Assembly (NCBI GenBank): GCA_903970515.1
Contig: CAJCJA010000002.1
Location: forward strand, 19,195-83,194
DNA length: 64,000 nucleotides
Direction: 5' to 3'
DNA from: Candidatus Saccharibacteria bacterium CG_4_10_14_0_2_um_filter_52_9
GTDB taxonomy: Bacteria > Actinomycetota > Acidimicrobiia > Acidimicrobiales > RAAP-2
Below, in pieces: positions 1 to 7,894 of the stretch; position 1 is the first letter of the stretch; every line of letters starts with the position of its first letter. The position numbers were made by a program, and so were the translations under genes. A model generated the notes under the pieces. That model worked only from the letters and a program-made list of their open reading frames with translations. It searched no databases and was not told the DNA's origin.

Positions 1-1
1 C

Positions 2-664
2 GTGCACGTCGTGCCCCTGGGCGTCGAGCACGCGTTCTTTGCGCCGGGGTATCGGCCCCAGGCTCGACGCGCACTCGGCCTCGACGGCATCGAGACGATG
101 CTGCTCTTCGTCGGACGTTTGCAAGCCCTCAAGGGCGTCGACCTCGCGCTCGAGACGCTGATCGAACTTCGCTCGCGAGGTCGCAACGCCATGCTCGCGG
201 TCGTCGGGGGACCGTCGGGATCCCAGGGACGCGGCACGCTCGCCCAGTTGCATAGTCGCGTCGCGGACGCGGGCGTGATCGAGCACGTGCGTTTCGTCGC
301 ACCCCAGGGACACCAACTTCTTTCGACGTGGATGCGCGCGGCGGACGTCACCCTCGTACCGAGTCGCTCGGAGAGTTTTGGGCTCGTCGCGCTCGAGTCC
401 TCGGCGTGCGGTACGCCGGTCGTCGCGAGCAACGTTGGCGGCCTCATGACGCTGATTGAGCCAGGCGTGAACGGCTTCTTGGTGAGCGAGCGCGACGAGC
501 ACGCCTGGGCCGACGCGGTCGAGGTGGCGCTCACTCCCGAGACGACGACCGCCATGAGCAATGACGCAGTGTTGCTCGCGCGAAAGTACACGTGGCGGGC
601 GGCGGCGGCGTCGCTGGCGGGACTCATGGAGCAGCTCGCGGCGTCGGGTCTCGTGTCCTGCTAG
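2..664 (+). CDS. mshA: Glycosyltransferase family 4, MshA-like (5' end outside window)
   Basis: C-terminal 220 residues of a GT-B fold glycosyltransferase; the reading frame enters from the left edge, so the true start is not visible. The nucleotide-sugar binding half is intact: FVGRLQALKG opens the C-terminal Rossmann domain and ESFGLVALE is the GT4 E-x7-E donor-binding motif, followed by GTPVVAS. In actinobacteria MshA joins UDP-GlcNAc to inositol-3-phosphate in the first step of mycothiol synthesis. The next gene starts at the base after its stop and is YbjN-like, the same pair as mycobacterial mshA and its neighbour, which is the main reason for choosing MshA over another GT4 enzyme. Without the N-terminal acceptor domain, acceptor specificity cannot be read directly. 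Confidence 0.75.
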   Translation: MHVVPLGVEHAFFAPGYRPQARRALGLDGIETMLLFVGRLQALKGVDLALETLIELRSRGRNAMLAVVGGPSGSQGRGTLAQLHSRVADAGVIEHVRFVAPQGHQLLSTWMRAADVTLVPSRSESFGLVALESSACGTPVVASNVGGLMTLIEPGVNGFLVSERDEHAWADAVEVALTPETTTAMSNDAVLLARKYTWRAAAASLAGLMEQLAASGLVSC

Positions 665-1156
665 ATGCGCGCACCTATTGGCGACGCTGACGCGCCCGAG
701 CAACTCGACGCCGTCATCAAAGAGTGGGCGCGGCTCTGGCACGCGAATGGATTTGTCGCCGACGTCGAGCACGCAAGCCACAGCGACAACAAGGGCCAGT
801 ATCACTGGATGATCAGGCTTCGCGGCGAGGAAAAAGACGTCATTGCGTTGTGGTTGACGTTGCGCCAGCGCACCGTGCACGTCGAGACCCAGGTGATGCC
901 CGCGCCCGAAGAGAACCTCGAGACGCTGTACAAATTTCTCTTGGTGAAGAACGCCGAACTGCGCGAACTGCACCTCGCGATTGGCCCCGAAGAGGGGATC
1001 TACCTCCTCGGCCAAGTCCCCATTGGTGAAGTCACACTCGAGCGACTCGACGAGATCGTTGGGGCGACGATGCAGTACGTTGACGAGATCTTTCCGACCG
1101 CGATGTCACTGGGACTGAGTTCGTTGTATCGACGTCGTCGACGCAACCCTTTGTGA
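665..1156 (+). CDS. YbjN-domain protein
   Basis: 163 residues, no signal peptide or membrane segment. The central part (about residues 40-140) has the alternating hydrophobic pattern of the YbjN/type III secretion chaperone-like fold, with a basic tail (RRRRRNPL). The ATG follows the mshA-like stop with no gap, so the two are almost certainly translationally coupled. YbjN homologues next to mshA are a common actinobacterial arrangement; their biochemical role is not established. Family assignment rests on the fold-like pattern plus this neighbourhood. Confidence 0.7.
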   Translation: MRAPIGDADAPEQLDAVIKEWARLWHANGFVADVEHASHSDNKGQYHWMIRLRGEEKDVIALWLTLRQRTVHVETQVMPAPEENLETLYKFLLVKNAELRELHLAIGPEEGIYLLGQVPIGEVTLERLDEIVGATMQYVDEIFPTAMSLGLSSLYRRRRRNPL

Positions 1157-1193
1157 ACCGGCTTCATCCCTAGGGACTTCGAGGGGCACCTTG

Positions 1194-1205
1194 TAGCCTT
1201 GTCGC
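1194..1205 (+). promoter_or_regulatory. -10-like element for leaderless proC mRNA
   Basis: TAGCCT at 1194-1199 lies 6 bases before the proC ATG at 1206. No Shine-Dalgarno sequence lies between them, so transcription would begin on or next to the start codon. No strong -35 is visible. Confidence 0.4.
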
Positions 1206-2012
1206 ATGTCATTTGCGCTGGTGATCGTCGGTGGTGGTCGAATGGGTAGCGCTCTCGCCGAGGGTCTCCTCGCCGCGCAATGGTGCGAGCCCAGCGCCCT
1301 CGCGATCATCGAGCCGTCCTCGGGTCAACGCGACATCCTCGCCACGCAGTTTGGTGACTCGACGGTGCTCGCGTCACTCGAGCTCGAGCACGTCGACGAA
1401 TCGAGCGGTGTGCTCTTGTGCGTGAAACCGGATCACGCGGACGCGGCGCTGCGCAGTGTCGCCGCCGTCGGGGCTTCGCGAGTGTTGTCGGTCGTGGCCG
1501 GTCTCTCGACGGCGCGCATCGAGTCGAACTTCGTCGTCCCGGTCGCGGTGATTCGAGCGATGCCCAACACGCCGGTGCTCGTGCGAAAGGGGGTCAGCGC
1601 CATCGCGGGAGGTGCGCACGTGACGAGTGACGACCTCAACTGGGCCGAGTCGATCCTCGGCGCCGTGGGTAGCGTGCTTCGGGTGAGTGAACGAAACATC
1701 GACGTGGTGACGGGTCTGTCCGGATCGGGGCCCGCGTACTTCTATCTGGTGATCGAGGCGTTGATTGACGCGGGCGTGCACCAGGGCTTGACGCGCGAGG
1801 TATCGCGTCAACTCGTCGTGGGCACCTTCGAGGGTTCGGCTGCGCTCTTGAACGAGACGGGCGAGACGCCCGAGGAGCTTCGAGCCCAAGTCACCTCGCC
1901 TGGTGGCACGACCGCCGCGGGGCTTCGCGTCCTCGAAGGTCGCGCCGTGCGTGCGGCGTTGCTCGATGCGGTCGCCGCCGCCGTCGAGCGCAGTCGCCAG
2001 TTGGGGCGCTAG
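1206..2012 (+). CDS. proC: Pyrroline-5-carboxylate reductase
   Basis: Last step of proline synthesis: NAD(P)H reduction of pyrroline-5-carboxylate in the cytosol. 268 residues, normal for the family. The N-terminal Rossmann fold carries GGGRMGSAL at residues 9-17; the middle has AMPNTPVLV; the C-terminal dimer/active-site helices carry GLSGSGPAYFYL and the signature TSPGGTTAAGL near residue 230. The ATG at 1206 begins directly at the Rossmann strand and has no ribosome binding site, consistent with a leaderless transcript. Confidence 0.95.
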   Translation: MSFALVIVGGGRMGSALAEGLLAAQWCEPSALAIIEPSSGQRDILATQFGDSTVLASLELEHVDESSGVLLCVKPDHADAALRSVAAVGASRVLSVVAGLSTARIESNFVVPVAVIRAMPNTPVLVRKGVSAIAGGAHVTSDDLNWAESILGAVGSVLRVSERNIDVVTGLSGSGPAYFYLVIEALIDAGVHQGLTREVSRQLVVGTFEGSAALLNETGETPEELRAQVTSPGGTTAAGLRVLEGRAVRAALLDAVAAAVERSRQLGR

Positions 2013-2022
2013 GAAGTTTTAG

Positions 2023-2035
2023 TAACGTTCCGGAG
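2023..2035 (+). promoter_or_regulatory. -10-like element for leaderless rex mRNA
   Basis: TAACGT at 2023-2028 is 7 bases before the rex ATG at 2036. The only purine-rich stretch (GGAG) touches the start codon and is too close to act as a ribosome binding site. Confidence 0.35.
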
Positions 2036-2725
2036 ATGGCGACCCCCCGTCTGCGCCCACGAAAGTTGTCCGAGCCAACGATTGCCCGATTGCCGGTCTA
2101 TCAACGCATCGCCGAGGGTTGGCTCGCGCGCGGCCAGCACCGCATCGATTCCCAGCAGATCGCCGAATTAGCCGGCGTCACCGCGACGACGGTGCGTCGC
2201 GACCTCGCGGGTTTAGGCACGCTCGGGACTCGCGGGGCGGGCTATGACGTCAGTGTCCTCAACGACCGTATCGGTGAAGCGCTCGGTCACGACCGCAAGT
2301 ACGACGTCGTCGTGGTCGGCATTGGCAATCTCGGCCGCGCACTCGTCAACTCGACGAACTTCTTGATCCGAGGTGCGCAGTTGGCCGCCCTCTACGACAT
2401 CGACCCCGAGGTCGTGGGTACCGAGGTCGCCGGTCACGTCGTGCGCGCGCTGGACGGTCCGATCGAACCCGCCACCGTCGGGGTCATCTGCGTGCCGGCG
2501 TCCGCCGCACAAGAGGTTGCCGATCACCTCGTGGCCGCCCAGATCCACGGCTTGCTTAATTTCGCGCCACAAGTCATCACGACCCCGCTGGGCACGGCGG
2601 TGCACTACGTGGACTTTTCGATCGAATTGCAGATCCTGATGTACCACCTCAACAACGGCACCGGTCCCCTTGGCGGAGGATTGCTGCATTCGCTCGGTAT
2701 CGCGAGTCCTCTTCGCGGCACGTAG
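2036..2725 (+). CDS. rex: Redox-sensing transcriptional repressor Rex
   Basis: Rex binds DNA and releases it when NADH rises, de-repressing respiratory and fermentative genes. 229 residues, typical length. An N-terminal winged helix (about residues 10-75; ARLPVYQRIAE and the recognition segment TATTVRRDLAGLG) is followed by a Rossmann domain with VVGIGNLGRAL near residue 95, then YDIDPEVVG. Directly upstream of hemA, the rex-hemACD order known from Streptomyces. Targets in this window would plausibly be the haem and nuo genes, but I found no convincing Rex operator (TGTGAA-spacer-TTCACA type) in the intergenic regions. Confidence 0.93.
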   Translation: MATPRLRPRKLSEPTIARLPVYQRIAEGWLARGQHRIDSQQIAELAGVTATTVRRDLAGLGTLGTRGAGYDVSVLNDRIGEALGHDRKYDVVVVGIGNLGRALVNSTNFLIRGAQLAALYDIDPEVVGTEVAGHVVRALDGPIEPATVGVICVPASAAQEVADHLVAAQIHGLLNFAPQVITTPLGTAVHYVDFSIELQILMYHLNNGTGPLGGGLLHSLGIASPLRGT

Positions 2726-2728
2726 CAT
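2723..2728 (+). promoter_or_regulatory. -10-like element upstream of hemA
   Basis: TAGCAT, overlapping the rex stop codon, places a start site near 2735 and would give hemA a leader of about 15 bases. Same hexamer class as the other -10 candidates in the window. Confidence 0.3.
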
Positions 2729-2730
2729 TG

Positions 2731-2745
2731 TCTCCAACATGGAGA
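2731..2745 (+). promoter_or_regulatory. Inverted repeat covering the hemA ribosome binding site
   Basis: TCTCCA-ACA-TGGAGA is a perfect 6-base inverted repeat with a 3-base centre. Its right arm is the GGAGA Shine-Dalgarno of hemA (GTG at 2750). It may be an operator over the transcription start or a small hairpin masking the ribosome binding site. Confidence 0.35.
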
Positions 2746-2749
2746 ACTC

Positions 2750-4012
2750 GTGGCACTGATCTCATTGGGCATTGATCACGAGCACGCGTCTCTCGACCTG
2801 GTCGAACTCGTCACGGTGCCCGAGCACGAGTGGAGCAAGGTACTGCGCACGCTGATCAGCCAGCGCAATATTCACGAGGCGGTCTTCGTCTCGACGTGTC
2901 TTCGCACCGAGGTCGTCGCCGTGATCGACCGCTTCCACGGGGCGATTGATGAGATTACTGAGACCCTGGCGGAGGCGACCCACGTTCCCGCGGCGCAGTT
3001 CCAAGAGAAGTTGACGGTGCACTTCGATCGCGGTGTCGCGACGCACCTCTTCAGTGTCGCCGCCGGACTGCGATCGGTCGTGCCCGGGGAATTCGAGATC
3101 CTCGGACAGTTGCGACGCGCCCTCGAACTCGCCCAGGAAGAGCACACCGCGGGCGCCGAATTGACAGAGTTGTTCCAGCGCGCCCTCGCGAGTGGACGTC
3201 GCGTGCGAGCGGAGACCAACATCTCGCGCGGCACGACGAGTTTCGCGCAAGCCGCGGTGACCATGTCGCTCGAGGAGTTGGGTGCCGACGTGCGCGACGC
3301 AGACGTCGTCGTCGTGGGGGCGGGTCAGTTGGCATCGGGCGTGGTGAAGAACCTATTGAGTTCCTCCACGTATCTGCGCAAGGTGACGATCGCGAATCGC
3401 TCCGAGGAGCGCGCAGCCTCACTGCGCGCCGACGTCGACGACCCCCGACTCCACGTCGCGCGCTTCGAAGAACTCGTCGACGAACTTCGCTCGTCGCGAC
3501 TTGCGATAGTCGCGGTCGAAGTACCTTCGCCGATCATCACGCGTGACGATGTCGCGGCGCTCGCACATCCGTTGCTGATTGTCGACTTGGGCGTGCCGCG
3601 GGCGGTCGAGAGTGGTGTCGACGACGTGACCCACGTGCGGCGTATCGACATTGGCGATCTCCAGCGTCGCGTGGAGCGCGCAATCGACCTGCGCCACGAG
3701 GCCGCTGACGACGCCCAAGGAATCGTCGACGCGGACGTGGAGAAGTATCTGAGCGACCAACGAGCGAGGGGCGCCGCGGTGATCGTCAGTGAACTGCGCG
3801 AGTACTTCGACGAGATTGTCGACGGCGAACTCCTCAGGCGCGAGTCGGAATTGGGTGAACTGAGCGACGGGCAGCGTGAGAGGGTTCGCTCACTCATACG
3901 TTCGGTCGTCGCGAAGATCGCGCACCGCCCGACGGTGGCCTTGAAAGAGGCGGCGGGGACCGATCAAGGAATACGACTCAACGAGGCGACACGCTCACTC
4001 TTTGATCTATGA
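2750..4012 (+). CDS. hemA: Glutamyl-tRNA reductase
   Basis: First committed step of the C5 tetrapyrrole pathway: NADPH reduction of glutamyl-tRNA to glutamate-1-semialdehyde. 420 residues. The catalytic cysteine is Cys50 in STCLRTE (usual form STCNRTE); GEFEILGQL and the NADPH-binding VVVGAGQLASG near residue 190 follow, then the C-terminal dimerisation helices. GTG start chosen for GGAGA at 2741 and because the ATG at 2739 is in another frame and stops at once. The stop overlaps the hemC ATG (ATGA). Confidence 0.95.
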   Translation: MALISLGIDHEHASLDLVELVTVPEHEWSKVLRTLISQRNIHEAVFVSTCLRTEVVAVIDRFHGAIDEITETLAEATHVPAAQFQEKLTVHFDRGVATHLFSVAAGLRSVVPGEFEILGQLRRALELAQEEHTAGAELTELFQRALASGRRVRAETNISRGTTSFAQAAVTMSLEELGADVRDADVVVVGAGQLASGVVKNLLSSSTYLRKVTIANRSEERAASLRADVDDPRLHVARFEELVDELRSSRLAIVAVEVPSPIITRDDVAALAHPLLIVDLGVPRAVESGVDDVTHVRRIDIGDLQRRVERAIDLRHEAADDAQGIVDADVEKYLSDQRARGAAVIVSELREYFDEIVDGELLRRESELGELSDGQRERVRSLIRSVVAKIAHRPTVALKEAAGTDQGIRLNEATRSLFDL

Positions 4013-4914
4013 CCAGCCTGCGACTCGCGACGCGCAAGTCGCCTCTCGCGCTGCTCCAGGCACACATCGTCAAGGACCTCCTCGAACGGCACGGAGTACT
4101 CGCGGAACTCGTCGCACTTGAGACGAGCGGGGATCAACGCCTCGACGTGCCCCTCGCGCAAATGGGAGGCGAAGGCGTCTTCGCCGTCGAGATTCAGCGC
4201 GCGGTCCTGCGAGGCGACGCCGACGTCGCCGTGCATAGTGCGAAGGATCTACCGAGTGAGTCACCCGACGGATTGATGCTCGCGTGCGTGCCTGAACGCC
4301 TTGACCCCGCCGACGTGTTGGTGGGGCGCTCCCTCGCGGGACTTGGTCCGGGTGCGACGGTCGCGACGGGTTCGCCGCGTCGTCGCGCGTTGCTACTCGA
4401 GCGGCGACCAGATCTGCACATCGTCGAATTGCGCGGGAACATGGCGAGTCGACTCGCGGCGCCGGGCCGCAACGGCGTCGACGCGGTGGTCGCGGCGGCC
4501 GCGGCGCTCGAGCGACTGGGTTCGAGCGCGCTGTGCGCGCAGCGTCTCGACGAGTCCTGGTTCGTCCCCCAAGTCGGACAAGGCGCGCTCGCCCTCGAGG
4601 CGCGTATGGACGACCTCGCGACGTTGATGCTGCTCGCAGAGATCAACGACGAGGACGCGTTCGCCTGCGTGCTCGCCGAGCGCGCGTTTCTTCGCGAACT
4701 TGGCGTCGGTTGTTCCATCCCCGCCGGCGCGTACGCACGGATCACCGACGACGTGCTCGAGATGAGCGCCGTGATGATCGCGAGTGACGGCTCGAGGAGC
4801 GTGCGTGGCATTGCTCGTGGCACTCGTCACGAGCCCTTAGGCACTCGACTTGCTCTTCACCTACGCGATGAACAGGGCGGTGGATCCTTGCCCGGTTGGG
4901 ACCGCGACACGTGA
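4009..4914 (+). CDS. hemC: Porphobilinogen deaminase (hydroxymethylbilane synthase)
   Basis: Polymerises four porphobilinogens to hydroxymethylbilane on a dipyrromethane cofactor. 301 residues. RLATRKSPLAL at the N-terminus, VHSAKDLP with catalytic Asp80, and the cofactor-bearing Cys235 in LGVGCSIPAGAYA. The glycine before VGC differs slightly from the common GGC form but the cysteine is in place. Overlaps hemA and hemD by 4 bases each, so the three are translationally coupled. Confidence 0.95.
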   Translation: MTSLRLATRKSPLALLQAHIVKDLLERHGVLAELVALETSGDQRLDVPLAQMGGEGVFAVEIQRAVLRGDADVAVHSAKDLPSESPDGLMLACVPERLDPADVLVGRSLAGLGPGATVATGSPRRRALLLERRPDLHIVELRGNMASRLAAPGRNGVDAVVAAAAALERLGSSALCAQRLDESWFVPQVGQGALALEARMDDLATLMLLAEINDEDAFACVLAERAFLRELGVGCSIPAGAYARITDDVLEMSAVMIASDGSRSVRGIARGTRHEPLGTRLALHLRDEQGGGSLPGWDRDT

Positions 4915-5588
4915 ACATCGTGCTCACGCGAGAGAGCGGCATGAACGGCGAACTGCGAGGTTTCACCCCGCCATCGGCGCTCGTGAAGGAGGTGCCGCTC
5001 ACGAGGACCGAGTACCGGCGTCTCGGTGACGTGAAAGGGCAACTCGAAGCCTCGGGTCACTACGGAACCTTCGCCTCGCTCGTCGTCACGAGCACGCGAA
5101 GCGGCGACTACGTCGAGACCGCGATGCAGTCGCTCAAGCGCGGTGCCGCAGTGTTCAGTGTGGGACGCGCGACGACGAGACTGCTGTTAGGACGAGGCAT
5201 CACGGTAACGGGTGAGGCGGCGTCGACGTCGAAGGATCTCGCCGACTTCATTCGTCGCGGACCGGTCTTAGTGCTCGGAGCCGCGCTGATGCGCTCCGAG
5301 CTGCCCGACGCGCTGCGTGAGCGAGAACTCGAGGTCGTGCACGTCACGTGTTATGAGACCGTGCCGGTCGAATTGAGCGATTTCGCCAAGGAGGCGATTT
5401 TGAGCGCGGATGTGGTGTTCATAGGGGCGCCGTCCGCGTGGCTCGTCGCACGCGACTTTGTCGCCGCGTCCGCGTGGGTCGTCGTACCGGGCACGACGAC
5501 CGGCGACGTCGTGCGTAGCGATCACGAACAGGTCCTCGAAGGTTGGGAACCTTCGATTCGCGAGGTACTCTCCTCACTCGAGTTCTGA
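4911..5588 (+). CDS. hemD: Uroporphyrinogen-III synthase
   Basis: Cyclises hydroxymethylbilane with inversion of ring D. About 225 residues, predicted to form the two-domain HemD fold. This family has little sequence identity, so the call rests on length, the NIVLTRE opening, the later FIGAPSAWLV segment, and the position right after hemC. I chose the GTG at 4911, which overlaps the hemC stop as GTGA like its neighbours, rather than the TTG at 4896. Confidence 0.87.
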   Translation: MNIVLTRESGMNGELRGFTPPSALVKEVPLTRTEYRRLGDVKGQLEASGHYGTFASLVVTSTRSGDYVETAMQSLKRGAAVFSVGRATTRLLLGRGITVTGEAASTSKDLADFIRRGPVLVLGAALMRSELPDALRERELEVVHVTCYETVPVELSDFAKEAILSADVVFIGAPSAWLVARDFVAASAWVVVPGTTTGDVVRSDHEQVLEGWEPSIREVLSSLEF

Positions 5589-5618
5589 TTGCGCGAAGGT
5601 TGTCTCGGCGACCAGTAA

Positions 5619-5630
5619 TAGGCTTGGGGC
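5619..5630 (+). promoter_or_regulatory. -10-like element for leaderless hemB mRNA
   Basis: TAGGCT at 5619-5624 is 6 bases before the hemB ATG (5631) with no ribosome binding site between. Would give hemB-hemL a promoter separate from hemACD. Confidence 0.4.
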
Positions 5631-6611
5631 ATGTTTCCGAGCGAACGACCACGCCGCCTGCGTCGTACGCCGGCGCTGCGCCGACTCGTCGCCGAGACGA
5701 CGCTACGACCGAGCGATCTGGTCGCGCCGCTGTTCGTCGCCGAGGGTCGAAGCGAACCAACACCCATTGCGTCACTGCCCGGACACTTCCAACACACGCT
5801 CGACTCGCTTCGCAAAGAGGTGCACTCGCTCCAGTTGCGCGGGGTGGATTCGGTCATCCTCTTTGGCGTACCCGCCACCAAGGACGAGATCGGCTCGGGC
5901 GCGTGGGACCCCCACGGCATTGCCCAGATGGCTCTGCGTGCGTTGCGCGACGACGTCGGTGACGAGATGGTCATCATGGCCGACCTCTGTCTCGACGAGT
6001 ACACGACGCACGGGCACTGCGGAGTACTCGACGCGCACGGCAACGTCGACAACGACGCGACCCTCGAGCTCTACGCGAAAACCGCACTCGCCCAGGCGCA
6101 CGCGGGGGCGGCGGTCGTCGCGCCGAGCGGGATGATGGACGGTCAGGTCGCGGCGATTCGCCGGACCCTCGACGCCGAGGGTTTCAGCGACGTGCTGATC
6201 ATGGCCTACGCGGCGAAGTACGCCAGTGCGCTCTACGGACCTTTTCGTGAGGCCGTGGGGGTTCGAATCGCCGACGGCGGGGACCGGCGCGCCTATCAAC
6301 AGGACTTCGCCAATCGACGCGAAGCGCTGCGCGAGGCGCGCGCGGACATCGAACAAGGTGCGGACATCGTCATGGTGAAACCCGCAACGACGTACCTCGA
6401 CATCGTGAGCGACCTCCGTCGCGAACTCGACGTGCCGGTGTGCGCGTATCACGTGAGCGGGGAATACGCCATGGTGAAGGCGGCCGGTGCCAACGGGTGG
6501 CTCGACGCTGACGCGCTGGCCCTCGAGCAGTTGACGGCGATTCGTCGCGCGGGTGCGGACTTCGTCCTCACCTACTTCGCGGGCGAGGTCGCCGAGGTGC
6601 TCGGGCGTTGA
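5631..6611 (+). CDS. hemB: Delta-aminolevulinic acid dehydratase (porphobilinogen synthase)
   Basis: Condenses two 5-aminolevulinates into porphobilinogen. 326 residues. Schiff-base lysines Lys196 (AAKYASALYG) and Lys250 (MVKPATTYLD) are present. The metal site reads DLCLDEYTTHGHCG: Cys120 and Cys130 are kept but the middle ligand position is Asp122 rather than Cys, so metal preference is not the classic three-cysteine zinc type. Its stop overlaps the TTG of hemL. A 42-base gap with its own -10-like hexamer separates it from hemD. Confidence 0.95.
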   Translation: MFPSERPRRLRRTPALRRLVAETTLRPSDLVAPLFVAEGRSEPTPIASLPGHFQHTLDSLRKEVHSLQLRGVDSVILFGVPATKDEIGSGAWDPHGIAQMALRALRDDVGDEMVIMADLCLDEYTTHGHCGVLDAHGNVDNDATLELYAKTALAQAHAGAAVVAPSGMMDGQVAAIRRTLDAEGFSDVLIMAYAAKYASALYGPFREAVGVRIADGGDRRAYQQDFANRREALREARADIEQGADIVMVKPATTYLDIVSDLRRELDVPVCAYHVSGEYAMVKAAGANGWLDADALALEQLTAIRRAGADFVLTYFAGEVAEVLGR

Positions 6612-7894
6612 GCGATACGAATCAAGCGTGGTTTGAGCGAGCCCTGGAGGTCATCGCCGGCGGCGTCGACTCGCCGGTGCGTTCGTTCCGATCAGTGGGT
6701 GGCACGCCCTACACCGTCAGGAGCGGGAAGGGCGCGTACGTCACCGACGTGGAAGGTACGTCCTACATCGACTACGTCCAGTCCTACGGCGCATCATTGC
6801 TGGGTCACGCTCATCCCGACGTCGTGCACACGCTTCGAGGCGCGCTCGAGCTCGGCACGACCTTCGGCGCCCCGACGCCCGGTGAGGTGCTGCTGTGTGA
6901 GGCGATGGTCGCTCGCGTCGCGGGACTCGAGCGGGTGCGGCTCGTCTCCTCGGGCACCGAAGCGGTGATGAGCGCCGTGCGTCTCGCGCGTGGTTACACG
7001 AAGCGCGACAAGATCGTGAAGTTTGATGGTTGCTATCACGGACACTCTGACGCCCTCCTCGTCGCGGGGGGCAGCGGCGTCGCTCAACTTGGACTTCCCG
7101 GTTCGGCGGGCGTGACCGCGGGCGCCGTCCTCGACACGATCGTCGCGCCCTATAACGAGGTGCCCTCCTTGGACGACACGGTCGCGGCGGTCCTCGTCGA
7201 GCCGGTCGCCGCGAACATGAACTTGGTCGCGCCACTCGAGGGGTATCTCGCGGCGCTTCGCGCCGAGTGCGACCGCGTCGGTGCGCTACTCATCTTCGAC
7301 GAAGTGATCACGGGTTTTCGCTTGGCGACCGGTGGGGCCGAGGAGTACTACGCGGTGACGCCCGACCTGTGGTGTTTTGGCAAGGTCATCGGCGGGGGAC
7401 TACCGGTCGGCGCGTTCGGAGGTTCGAAGAAGATCCTGTCCTCGCTCGCCCCCGAGGGTCCCGTCTATCAAGCGGGCACCTTGTCGGGCAACCCGCTCGC
7501 GACCGCGGCGGGACTGTGCGTGCTCGAACTCGTGCGTCCTCGCGACCTCGACAGCCTGTCGGCGAGCGTCGCATCCTTCGCGGGTCAACTACGCGACGCG
7601 ATTTGCTCGAGTGGATTGTTCGCACTGACGCCGTGTGTCGGCCCGCTCATGGGCCTCTACCTTGCGCGCGAGGAGTGCAGTGTGCCGCGTAATTTCGAAG
7701 AGGCGAAGGTGCTGTGCGAGAACGGGTTGTACCGAACGTTTTTTCACTCGATGTTAGAGCGAGGCGTCGCGCTCGCGCCGGGGGCCTATGAGATTGTCTT
7801 CACGTCACTCGCCCACAGCGAGGACGACCTCGCGACGACGGTCGCGTGCGCGCTCGAGTCGGCCTCGTTCGCACTGGAGGCGGCGTCGCGATGA
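6608..7894 (+). CDS. hemL: Glutamate-1-semialdehyde 2,1-aminomutase
   Basis: PLP enzyme converting glutamate-1-semialdehyde to 5-aminolevulinate, the step after HemA. 428 residues, class III aminotransferase fold. The PLP lysine is Lys259 in CFGKVIGGGLPVGAFGG; DEVITGFR precedes it; SSGTEAVMSA near residue 117 binds the cofactor phosphate. TTG start overlaps the hemB stop (TTGA). With hemA, C, D and B it gives the complete route to uroporphyrinogen III in one cluster. Confidence 0.95.
   Translation: MSDTNQAWFERALEVIAGGVDSPVRSFRSVGGTPYTVRSGKGAYVTDVEGTSYIDYVQSYGASLLGHAHPDVVHTLRGALELGTTFGAPTPGEVLLCEAMVARVAGLERVRLVSSGTEAVMSAVRLARGYTKRDKIVKFDGCYHGHSDALLVAGGSGVAQLGLPGSAGVTAGAVLDTIVAPYNEVPSLDDTVAAVLVEPVAANMNLVAPLEGYLAALRAECDRVGALLIFDEVITGFRLATGGAEEYYAVTPDLWCFGKVIGGGLPVGAFGGSKKILSSLAPEGPVYQAGTLSGNPLATAAGLCVLELVRPRDLDSLSASVASFAGQLRDAICSSGLFALTPCVGPLMGLYLAREECSVPRNFEEAKVLCENGLYRTFFHSMLERGVALAPGAYEIVFTSLAHSEDDLATTVACALESASFALEAASR

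Noticed and set aside
2013..2035. Search for Rex operators near rex, hemA, nuoA and ctaE
   Set aside because: No TGTGAA-spacer-TTCACA-like site found in these gaps; short matches such as TGTG-CC-CACA near 10424 are too weak.
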